Shown here one piece after another: positions 55,216 to 64,000 of a DNA stretch of 64,000 nt (position 1 is the first letter of the stretch; every line of letters begins with the position of its first letter). The notes under the pieces are model-generated. The model worked only from the letters and a program-made list of their open reading frames with translations. It was not told where the DNA came from and searched no databases. The stretch lies in assembly GCA_032622095.1 (NCBI GenBank), contig CP136064.1:193967948-194031947 (forward strand), given 5' to 3'. The stretch is from Siphonodentalium dalli. Taxonomy: Eukaryota; Mollusca; Scaphopoda; Gadilida; Siphonodentaliidae. The translations under genes and the position numbers were made by a program.

Positions 55216-56094
55216 TCACTCATTGTTGTCACCACTGTTGTCATTCCGTCTACGGTCCTGTTTTTTAACTATTCGTCCATTGGCAGTAATCCTGAATGAA
55301 TCACCAGATGGCATCTCCCGGAGGAGCGTGCGGGCATTGAGTTCAATTAGTCTCTCGGTGTGTGTTTTGCTGGATCGTATATAAACGTTTTTATAGGTCT
55401 GTACACCACATAGAGATGACTTGTCCTTCAGAATTTTCTTTTTTTCATCGAGAGACCTAACACTCATTTTCACTAATCCCGGGTGTCCTGCCTTCCGACT
55501 TTTCAGACGCTCTGCTACGATCACCTCGTCTCCTGTGTGATTCTCACCCAAACTTGACACCAGCTTTTTGGCTTCACAAAGAATATCCTCTTCTGGCGAC
55601 TCCTTCAGATTACTCACGATAAGAGTCACTTCGACATTGTTGAGTGGATTACTAACTGCTGTATTGGAGCCATTGTTTGTCCACTCCATTTGACTGTTCC
55701 CTGATTGCTGAGCACCGTTCTCCTCAAGTACTGTCAGCCGATCACCTATAGTAATTAGACGTGTCGACAAATCGTCGATCACTCTTTGTTGTTTACCAAA
55801 ATCTAGGTCGATATCTTGTTTCAGAATTTTAAGTTTACTGTCAAAGTTTTTAATCAGATCGTCACGTATTTTGTCGATCTTACTTTCCAGTGTGCGTTTT
55901 ATTGAAACTTGGCCACTTTTGAGTTCTTTCATTGTATCCAGGACGAGTTTCAACTGGCCCAACACAGTGCCTCCATTTTCATCGTCACTGCCAGTATTCG
56001 TTCCGTCGTCCATCTTGCCTTGTTTATTTGTCGGTTTCGGGGTCTCCCCTTCTGATGACCGATTGCGTTTCTCCCTGTCCTTGTACTTTGGCAT
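55216..56094 (-). CDS. LINE ORF1: coiled-coil and nucleic-acid-binding protein
   Basis: 292 codons from ATG at 56,094 to TGA at 55,216-55,218. Residues 1-45 are basic then acidic and polar. Residues about 50-130 have the heptad pattern of a coiled coil (LVLDTMKELKSG, LESKIDKIRDDLIKNF, VIDDLSTRLITIGDRLTVLE). Residues about 150-265 look like the RRM/CTD pair of L1-type ORF1p (VEVTLIVSNLKESPEED, VIVAERLKSRKAGHPGLVKM, SKTHTERLIELNARTLLREM), followed by a basic tail KKQDRRRN. In L1-like elements this protein trimerises and coats the RNA. It is intact, unlike ORF2. The next ORF is in the same frame immediately after the TGA. Confidence 0.85.
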   Translation of the reverse strand: MPKYKDREKRNRSSEGETPKPTNKQGKMDDGTNTGSDDENGGTVLGQLKLVLDTMKELKSGQVSIKRTLESKIDKIRDDLIKNFDSKLKILKQDIDLDFGKQQRVIDDLSTRLITIGDRLTVLEENGAQQSGNSQMEWTNNGSNTAVSNPLNNVEVTLIVSNLKESPEEDILCEAKKLVSSLGENHTGDEVIVAERLKSRKAGHPGLVKMSVRSLDEKKKILKDKSSLCGVQTYKNVYIRSSKTHTERLIELNARTLLREMPSGDSFRITANGRIVKKQDRRRNDNSGDNNE

Positions 56095-56400
56095 TTCTGA
56101 TCAGCATATAACACAAAGACATGTACTCACAGTGTCCATTAAGCACAGTCAGATGAATATTCGTAACATATATCCGATATAATCTCACATTTGTTGAATA
56201 TTTTTCGAGAGCGAAAATCAAAACAACCTATTCTCACGCATGCGCATTATCATATCTACTGGAAATGAAGCAGAAAAGCATAGCACTAGCACAATTATTA
56301 TGTTCTTAGGATCTCCTTGTGTTATTTCAACCGAGTTTGTGAAGACGGTATTTCAGTGAGCTTTATCAATTACAAGTAATCTGCTCAACCCTACTCACTG
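56095..56400. other. LINE 5' flank or UTR; no gene
   Basis: Upstream of the ORF1 start on the minus strand. The 5' end of the LINE could not be fixed. Confidence 0.4.
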
Positions 56401-57471
56401 AACTGATGCACAGGTTTTTATGGGCTGAACTGGAGTGGAGGTAGGTCAAATGGTGTTCCCTCCCTGTATTTCGGTATACCATGTCGATTACAAGTAATAT
56501 GCCTCACATATAACTGAGTTAAACTGACTATTTTCATTATAATTGAGTTAAACTGCTTTCGAAAGAATCTGCTGAACTGTACCCAGTGCATTGTTGAACT
56601 GGATTTTGAACTGCTGAACTGGGGTGGAGGTCGGTCAAATGGGGTGCCCTCCCTGTGTTGGGATATGACACATAGATTACATGTCATTTGCACAAACTAC
56701 CGACCGACTATCTTTGTTATAATTGGGTTAAACTGTCTTCTGATGAATCTTCTGAACTGCAAATGATGAACTGCTGATCGGCATTTTGAACTACTGAACT
56801 GGGTTGGAGATAGGTCGAATGATGTTCCTTCCTTGTGTTGGAAAATACCTTGTCGATTACAGATCATTTGCACATCCCACGCACAACTATCGTCATTACA
56901 ATTGAGTTAAACTGTATTCTGTTGAACTGTACCCAATGAACTATTGTACAGGATTTTGAACTGTTGAACTGGTCAAGTTGTGTCCCCTATCTGTATTGGG
57001 ATATACCCCTTCGATTACAAGAAATTTGCATATCCTAACCGATGATCATCATTATAATTGAGTTAAACTCTGTTCGGGAGAATCTGCTGAACTGCACGCA
57101 ATGAACTGTTGAACGGGATTTGAACTACTGAATGGACATGGCGGTCGGTCAAAAGGATTCCTCTCTCTATATTTGGGTAAACTCAATTGGCCACATGTCA
57201 TTTGCAAAACTTCTAATCAAATATCATGGTTATAGTTGAGTTAAACTGTTCAAGAGAATCTGCTGAACTGTAGCGATGAACTGCTGACCGGGATTTTTAA
57301 CTGCTGAACTGGGGGTGGCGGTAGGTCAAATGGTCTTCCCACGCAATATATGTATACCCATCATTTACAAGTCATTTGCCCAACATCCATAAACAATATC
57401 TTTGTTATAATTAAATTATACTGTTTGTGAGAATCTGTTGAATTGCACCTGATTAACTGCTGAACAGGCAT
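56400..57471 (+). repeat. Tandem array, 165-187 bp unit, inside a Helitron-like element
   Basis: Six to seven units with CTGCTGAACTGGGGTGGAGG, TCGGTCAAATGG, ATTATAATTGAGTTAAACTG and GAATCTGCTGAACTG. Unit starts fall near 56,424, 56,611, 56,794, 56,960, 57,127 and 57,302. Confidence 0.9.
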
Positions 57472-57688
57472 GGTGGTTTAGTCAAATGGTGTCCCCTCCT
57501 TATACCGATCCAACTCAAATTTGGTATGTAGACCTACTTTGATCCTGGTTCCAATTTCACGTGTGAACCGTGTCCTTGGCCTTAACCTCGCTCATAAGCT
57601 CATATATGCATGTTTCTGGACCGATCAGACGGAGGCGATCACAAAGAAATCCCTAAATGGCCCAGATGAAGTCGGGCACATCAGCTAG
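57472..57688 (+). mobile_element. Helitron-like 3' end, copy 1
   Basis: Ends GCCCAGATGAAGTCGGGC (a weak stem), ACATCAG, then CTAG (57,685-57,688) before T. Nearly the same sequence ends at 62,573. Confidence 0.7.
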
Positions 57689-57868
57689 TATATAAATATA
57701 TATTAAAGGAATAGGGTGCTGAAAAAACAATAATATTTTCTTTCAATATACCGATAATATATATATATATAATGTCCATTGGGCGCATATAATCTAATAT
57801 TCGGCGCCAAAAAAAATTCCGATTAAAAAAAATTCCGAAGTTAGCCGAATATTTTGTTGTAGACAAAG

Positions 57869-57940
57869 TCACGTGATCATCGGTCCGATCACGTGATTGT
57901 CACATGTAAACAGAAGCATAGCACGTGATCGATCACGTGG
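57869..57940. promoter_or_regulatory. Four CACGTG E-boxes in 72 bp
   Basis: TCACGTGA at 57,869 and 57,889, GCACGTGA at 57,921 and TCACGTGG at 57,933; core starts 57,870, 57,890, 57,922 and 57,934. TCACGTGA is the preferred site of MITF/TFE-type bHLH-ZIP dimers. It lies 1.4 kb beyond the 3' side of the minus-strand THAP frame, so its target is unclear. Confidence 0.45.
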
Positions 57941-57949
57941 TAACTCATT

Positions 57950-59060
57950 GACGACGCATAGATACGCCACAGCAGTATTTTAAGTTTGCATGTAGTCGAT
58001 CGCGGCCTTTGAAGATTGTTGCGTTATCACACTGTGAATGCAAAACTTTGCCGAAAACATTGCCGTCCTCGTAATTAAATGTCTTTATCGTGTTATTATT
58101 ATTATATGTATCGCGACGTGGTGTTACTATAAAGCCATGCCCGTGTATTATTCAGTTTTGCGCGCATTTATCTGCATAAACACGTGCTCGTTTTTATATA
58201 TTTTTTTCCGTTACCGGAATAGTTCAAGTTATATTATATATTGCGAAGACTTGCACAGTTATTAGGCAATTGTCATCTCGTAAACATCCCAATTTCCAGA
58301 TGCTCTTAGTCGTGTGTCAATAAAGAGCGTTTCGTTTTAATTTATCGTAACGCAGTAAAACAAAAATTTATTGCTGTCGGATTTAATAAATTATAATCAA
58401 GTCATTCATTACCAATATAATATGATAAGTTCATTTTTCTTGGTTATGAATCATGGATATATTAGGGCAATATGGTGTTTATATATATTTCAGAATATTG
58501 CTTCCCCTACCCCCAAACAATCTTGCCGACTGTGATGGAAATTCACTGCGTCTATGCATGGTTATTGGCCTATAAAATTAGCACTCTAGCGATGCGGTTT
58601 ATTGAATATCCAGGTCATTACTCGACCTATATGTGTCAATTATGCATAACAATAGGATTATAAAATATATAAACGTTCGCCGTGCATGGTTCGTTTAAAC
58701 ATTCAATCATATATAACACTTTTGAAGGAGGGATAATAATCCGGTTTAATATGTAATCACATATACAAGCGTTCTTTATTTGCAATATATCGTAATAGTG
58801 AACGCTCTTTATTGCGTCAAGGTAAAGGGACTCGACTTAGAACAGTTGTCATCGTGATTGTTTACTCATTACACCAATACAGGTCAATACATGTACAACT
58901 TCCGATATGTATGCTTTATATATCCTTCCAAGTCATAGCAATTTCCGCTTTATTAAACTCTTTTTGTTCGTACCATATTAGGGAAACTCTTAACATGAAA
59001 CGCTCTTTGTTGAGCCATGCATGTGGTGAAGGAAATGGGGACTCGACTTAGAATAGTTGT
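57950..59060. other. Non-coding stretch with repeated CGCTCTTT and GGACTCGACTTAGAA modules
   Basis: AAAGAGCG or its complement occurs at about 58,323, 58,801 and 58,998. GGGACTCGACTTAGAA with AGTTGT follows two of them (58,828 and 59,039). No frame is convincing. Confidence 0.55.
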
Positions 59061-59062
59061 TA

Positions 59063-59311
59063 TCATGAATTATTCATCAACATAATGCACACTTTAACTG
59101 CAATTGTATGTATTCGTAAACCATGACTGACTCTACAAATTAAACGCTCTTTATTTGGTATATGTAATCGGTTTCTGATTTTGCGCAACAGGTTTCTCTC
59201 AGAAATGCCGCCATTTCGTAAACGAACATCGTTTGGAAATGAATACAGCATTATACCTAACTGAGAGTCACTAGACCGGCTACAGCCGAAAACACTGCAC
59301 TTATATGGCAT
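59063..59311 (-). pseudogene. THAP-like zinc-finger frame
   Basis: From the ATG at 59,311 the frame reads MPYKCSVFGCSRSS … MLYSFPNDVRLR. This matches the THAP opening: Met-Pro, Cys-x4-Cys, then the (F/Y)xFP-D block at residues 25-29. The usual Trp after this block is missing in frame, but TGG is present one base out of phase (about 59,215), suggesting a frameshift. A later NKERLICRVSH (about 59,150-59,120) resembles the terminal Cys/His part. No transposase body follows. Probably a relic of a second P-like element or a THAP gene. Confidence 0.5.
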
Positions 59312-59353
59312 TGTCGTGAATGAATGATTGTAAATACGAAACACTCGGGGCAT

Positions 59354-59880
59354 ATATACGGAAAATTAAAACAACATCGCGAACACGCACCCCAATAAAG
59401 TTTGCATGCGGCTCGTGTTTTTATAAGCTATATTTTTGACACGAAAGTGTTATCTACATGAACCGCGCTCAATCGCCCTCTATAGTTTTTTTCAAAACAA
59501 TAACTTTCCAAATGGCACTTAAGACATATCACAAGTGAAGATAACTCACCGCACGATGACAGTTCACCATGTGTTCACAATGTTATTGATATGCCCCGCA
59601 GTAATTCCATTACAATCTCACGCTGATGTCGATTCCGGATTTCCCATCGCCATATAGGTAGACATAATTAACTCCGACTCCGATTCCCTGTTTTTAATTA
59701 GTTTACCTCGCTTGACGTCATGCGAGGTTTTGCCATGGAAATAGCCGACAACCGATGGTGGTATTATTTATTTATTTCTCGGCTTATTTATTACGCGATT
59801 TTTATGGGACTTGGATCATTGTGATCACAATAGGGGTGGCTTTCAGATGGAGTTTTGTTGTTTCATGAGCATAGTAATCC
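59354..59880. other. Non-coding stretch
   Basis: A CRE-like TGACGTCA lies at 59,714-59,721. No gene or repeat was recognised. Confidence 0.4.
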
Positions 59881-59881
59881 T

Positions 59882-60963
59882 TTAAACACAAATAGTAACA
59901 TCACAATGTATGCATCTGTGTATTGGTTAGTGGTGAAGACTAGTACGTGTCAGAAGGGAAATTTGGGCTTGGGGAAAGGGACCCAAAAAGGGACCCACTG
60001 CTCCTCCCGCAGAAACCCTGTAATGGCCTGTATCATGTGAATACAAATATGTTCTCATACACGTTGAAGGAGGTTCAGTTTACACTTAGCAATCCACCTA
60101 AGTCTGTATGTGTAAACATGCTTGTAAATCTCTCCATTAGAACATAGTAATAATCATTGAGTACATATGTACTGATTGTACTCTTTTATTTATGACCCCA
60201 TTAAATTTGGTAGTTTTGTGTTTGTTCTATTGCTGAGGTTTCTTTATATACAAGAGGATACTGTTGCAAAGTGGTACTTCGAACACATTCGCATAATTAA
60301 GGTGAAGGCCTATGACAAAAGGTGGCAAACCGCTCAACCATACATAAGTACTTAGGTGTATTTATACTTACATTGACATGATTATCTTTTCTGTTTTCCT
60401 GCCCATATCTCTTTTCTGATCCTCACAAAATTTTAATGTTTTCTTTCTACAAATTGAGCTGCAAATTACTTTGTTTATCTGTCAAAACATGTCTGTCAGC
60501 CCCCTTGACATGTATGTTACTGGTTCTCGTCATAAGTAGTAATGATTTGGCATAGATATCGAGCTGGATTTATTACATCAAGCAAAAAGTCGGGAAAAGA
60601 TAGTTTAACTATCCTAAATATATTTTCAAGCTTATGTCTTATGCTTCCATTACATTGCATAGAACATCCCATAAAAACTTGGTCAGACAGCATGTTGATC
60701 ACATCATTATTTAGTGACAATCAAGAAACATATTAGGCCAAAGAAAATTAAATGTCTGGTTTGGGTTACAAGCTGAAAAAAAATAGGGTCGGTAGGCAGG
60801 CTTGAAATTTTATTTTTTTAATGAATTTTTTTATTTTGACATATTCTTACTACTTTTCATGTCCGTATTTTACTCTGCAAGATTGACATAAAGCTACTTT
60901 TGATTATTTTTGTAGAAATCTTATTATTACACAATACTTTTACTAAGAAATCAACCTATTTTG
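59882..60963 (+). repeat. Long direct repeat, copy 1
   Basis: Aligned base for base with 62,919-64,000 at an offset of about 3,037, with only scattered differences. The copy may continue past 60,963, but its partner runs out at the window edge. It could be an LTR pair, a segmental duplication or two copies of one element. The start (TTAAACACAAATAG) is not TG. Confidence 0.9.
60542..60736 (+). pseudogene. Open frame in the direct repeat, possible YqaJ-like fragment
   Basis: The frame MIWHRYRAGFITSSKKSGKD resembles the W..R.g.ITAS motif that opens YqaJ/lambda-exonuclease-like recombinase domains found in many mollusc repeat genes. Only this motif fits, and downstream residues do not help. The partner copy near 63,588-63,770 has indels here. 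Confidence 0.25.
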
Positions 60964-61057
60964 ATATGCTGAAATGTGGTTTTTGTGTTTTATGAAATTT
61001 TTGGAGAAAAAATTAAATAGATTTTCTTGAGAACCATGAAAAAAACTTAAGGGGTAG

Positions 61058-61058
<1 letters not shown>

Positions 61059-61108
<50 letters not shown>
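61059..61108. repeat. G50 homopolymer
   Basis: Fifty consecutive G on the plus strand. It is able to form G-quadruplexes and is prone to polymerase slippage, so its length may be inaccurate. Confidence 0.9.
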
Positions 61109-61109
<1 letters not shown>

Positions 61110-61433
61110 AGGGAAATAGGATCGGTAAGGAAACCCAAACCACAAATATTTTTTTCTTTGGCCTTATGATTGTACTAATTGAAATAGATTGATGATTAAT
61201 ATTAATTGATTAGTTAAAAGAGCAGACATATTTTCTTGTTGTGTAGGTGATGTGCTTATTTGGTTTACCCTTGATATACTAAATGGATTCTCCCACTCCA
61301 TAATAAAAGTGCACACTGGAATGATCTATTATTCATTTGGAGGGATGCTAATGATATATGAGTAGATGACAGCCAGATAGAATGACAATACAAGTGCAGA
61401 AGAATTTATATTCTCTGGTGTGAAATGTTTAAA

Positions 61434-61492
61434 TAATAAGTTCAACAAACGACCTATGGTCGTTTGATAGTTCGTCTGTTGAACTTATTATA
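61434..61492. repeat. Small hairpin
   Basis: AATAAGTTCAACA and TGTTGAACTTATT flank an inner AACGACC-TAT-GGTCGTT stem. Confidence 0.8.
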
Positions 61493-61533
61493 TGAATATT
61501 TCCTGAGGGAACTACTCATTAATGAGTATTTTA

Positions 61534-62143
61534 AGGCCGCTGCACACAATGCGATATATATCGTACAACAAATATCGGGCACCGGTTACGGGTCAGATCG
61601 CAGCGTTTGCGGTGGGAAATCGCAGGACATTATGTCGCACGATCGGCCCGCAAGGAATCAAATAATTTTGATTTTCTACGATCGAGTCGTACTATTTATT
61701 CGAAGTAGCCAATCAGATTCAACTATTAGGCTGATCACGCGGCAATCACATGTTTCTTTCACAACAACATGGCATCCACACAGTGACCTTCAAGTCAGAG
61801 TAGCGGGATATTTTGGACGGCGGAATACATTCATGCCTCTAGAATACAACTACAATTGAAACAGGTGCATGGACTGGACATCAGCAAATTGGTGTCAAAA
61901 TAATATCTGATTGTGTGAATTTGTATACCACGTTAATAATACGGTAACCCATTGCCATTGCATTCACGAGAAAGTAAACAACCAGATTGTACGATCCGAT
62001 CGCATCGTGTGCGGTGGTCTACCGTAAGAGATCAAAACAGAAGTCGCATGACTAAAATCGTACTGTGTGCGCACACAGATCTTACATCACAAGGGTCTGC
62101 GACAAATATCGTGCAACAAATATTTAATCGTGTGCAGCAGGCT
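61534..62143. mobile_element. Harbinger-like MITE, 610 bp, TTA TSD
   Basis: TTA lies at 61,531-61,533 and 62,144-62,146. The ends AGGCCGCTGCACAC and GTGTGCAGCAGGCT are inverted with two mismatches, followed by further inverted blocks (ATATCGTACAACAAATAT / ATATCGTGCAACAAATAT). A 3-bp TWA target duplication is typical of PIF/Harbinger. It has no transposase; the 131-codon frame inside carries no recognised domain. Confidence 0.7.
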
Positions 62144-62350
62144 TTAGTTTAGAAAGGATTAAGGTGGCAGAAAATAATATACAACCACCAAACGAGCTCC
62201 GAAAATCTTATAGATAACTAGTTATTAACAACCCCTTTTTCTGCAGTAAATCTTGTCTCAATATCTGAGTTATTTACCCTTTCTTTACTAAATAGATTCT
62301 CCCGCTCAGTTAAAGATATAAACATTGGAATGGTTTATTATCCGTTTGGA

Positions 62351-62573
62351 GGTGGTTTAGTCAAATGGTGTACCCTCCTTATACCGATCCAACTCAAATT
62401 TGGTATGTAGGCCTACTTGGATCCTGGGTTCAATTTCACATGTGAACCGTGTCTTTGGCCTTGACCTTGACCTCGCTCATAAGCTCATATATGCATGTTT
62501 CTGGACCGATCAGACGGATGCGATCACAAAGAAATCCCTAAATAGCCCAGATGAAGTCGGGCACATCAGCTAG
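62351..62573 (+). mobile_element. Helitron-like 3' end, copy 2
   Basis: Matches 57,472-57,688 and ends in CTAG (62,570-62,573) before T. The tandem array that precedes copy 1 is absent, so only the end has been copied or retained. Confidence 0.7.
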
Positions 62574-62583
62574 TATATAAATA

Positions 62584-62734
62584 GAGGATCTCACATGAGT
62601 TTCTATTTTATACGGAATTTATCAACCGAGTTCACTAAATTCTATTTGAGCCGAGGTTTACCGAGGCTCAAATAGAATTTAGAGGACGAGGTTGATAAAT
62701 TACGTATAAAATAGGACGAGTGTGAGATACCTTT
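62584..62734. mobile_element. Fold-back hairpin, about 70-bp arms
   Basis: AGGATCTCACATGAG … CTATTTGAGCC and its complement ending GTGTGAGATACCTT surround a loop of about ten bases. It lies directly after the Helitron-like end. Confidence 0.88.
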
Positions 62735-62918
62735 TATCACATGATCAAATAAACCCGAAGTAACGCGAAATATTCATCGAAAACAACAATCATAAACTAC
62801 AGCGATCGCAAGTTATTTGAAGAACGCCGTGACGTCATCGCACGCGCTGATATTAAACGTGTCTATTACCGATAATTATGAAACTGCTTTTATGGCCAAA
62901 TTATGTGATAAATATATA

Positions 62919-64000
62919 TTAAACACAAATAGTAACATCACAATATATGCATCTGTGTATTGGTTAGTGGTGAAGACTAGTACGTGTCGGAGGGGAAATT
63001 TGGGCTTGGGGAAAGGGACCCAAAAAGGGACCCACTGCCCCTCCCGCAGAAACCCTGTAATGGCCTGTATCAGGTGAATACAAATATTTTCTCATACATG
63101 TTGTAGGAGGTTCAGTTTACACTTAGCAATCCACCTAAGTCTGTATGTGTAAACATGCTTGTAAATCTCTCCATTAGAACATAGTAATAATCATTGAGTA
63201 CATATGTACTGATTGTACTCTTTTATTTATGACCCCATTAAATTTGGTAGTTTTTTGTTTGTTCTATTGCTGAGGTTTCTTTATATACAAGAGGATACTG
63301 TTGCAAAGTGGTACTTCGAACACATTCGCATAGTTAAGGTGAAGGCCTATGACAAAAGGTGGCAAACCGCTCAACCATACATATATTAAGTACTTAGGTG
63401 TATTTATACTTACATTGACATGATTATCTTTTCTGTTTTCCTGCCCATATCTCTTTTCTGATCCTCACAAAAATTTAATGTTTTCTTTCTCCAAATTGAG
63501 CTGCAAATTACTTTGTTTATCTGTCAAAACTTGTCTGCCGGCCCACTTGACATGTATGTTTACTGGTTCTCATCTTAAGTAGTAATGATTTGGCATAGAT
63601 ATCGAGCTGGATTTATTACATCAAGCAAAAAGTCAGGAAAAGATAGTTATCCTAAATATATTTTCAAGCTTATGTCCTTTGCTTCCATTACATTGCATAG
63701 AACATCGCATAAAACTTGGTCAGACGGCATGTTGATCTGATCACATCATTATTTAGTGACAATCAAGAAACATATTAGGCCAAAGAAAATTTAATGTCTG
63801 ATTTGGGTTACAAGCTGAAAAAAAATAGGGTCGGTAGGCAGGCTTGAAATTTTATTTTTTTAATGAATTTTTTTATTTTGACATATTCTTACTACTTTTC
63901 ATGTCCGTATTTTACTCTGCAAGATTGACATAAAGCTACTTTTGATTATTTTTGTAGAAATTTTATTATTACACAATACTTTTACTAAGAAATCAACCTA
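62919..64000 (+). repeat. Long direct repeat, copy 2 (cut by the window end)
   Basis: Second copy of 59,882-60,963. It differs by single bases and small indels (for example an extra ATAT near 63,381 and a TTTAACT loss near 63,648). It continues past 64,000. Confidence 0.9.

Overview
The window reads as nuclear DNA of an invertebrate animal, most likely a mollusc or another lophotrochozoan. It is AT-rich and has intron-like spacing, GT-AG splice signals, no operons and no bacterial gene density. It is packed with non-LTR retrotransposons, Helitron-like ends, inverted-repeat (fold-back) elements and tandem arrays of roughly 120-190 bp units. The species call is an inference from repeat character only. 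Most of the sequence is dispersed repeat or non-coding, and few open frames look like genes. No rRNA gene, tRNA gene or CRISPR array was seen. || Layout. 0-1 kb: two clusters of ACTTAAGT palindromes. 2.1-6.3 kb: a composite block bounded by 24-bp inverted ends and carrying CCATGG/CCAAGG/CCACGG dyad arrays. 7-8.5 kb: ATC microsatellites, a SINE-like insert and a tandem array. 9.8-13.1 kb: several inverted-repeat elements, including an 8-bp-TSD hAT-like MITE. 16-18.8 kb: a LINE 3' end, a 451-bp TIR element and a 1,244-bp hAT element with a perfect 8-bp TSD. 19-23.9 kb: a LINE (minus strand) with an intact ORF2 frame; its ORF1 is split by a 557-bp solo-LTR-like insertion. 25.7-26.4 kb: a Helitron-like 3' end with a 122-bp minisatellite. 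27.3-31.8 kb: a tandem-array element with a recent 1.68-kb duplication. 34.8-40.0 kb: a 5.25-kb element with inverted arms over 1 kb long and a THAP-domain exon, which looks P-element-like. 40.1-41.1 kb: a LINE fragment. 42.2-48.6 kb: the only convincing host gene, seen as two coding exons on the plus strand with an intron full of fold-back elements. 51.7-56.1 kb: a nearly intact LINE (minus) with four interruptions. 56.4-57.7 kb: a Helitron-like array and end. 57.9-59.4 kb: an E-box cluster and a second THAP-like frame. 59.9-64 kb: a long direct repeat with a Harbinger-like MITE, a second Helitron-like end and a G50 tract between the copies. || How it fits together. The unidentified host gene starts at 42,213 and runs off the right side. 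Its introns and upstream flank have been colonised by DNA elements in nested layers. Two themes recur. One is dyad-symmetric short motifs repeated at spacings near whole helical turns (0.02-0.9 kb, 2.13-2.2 kb, 57.87-57.94 kb). The other is an 8-mer, AAAGAGCG, concentrated around the two THAP-bearing loci.
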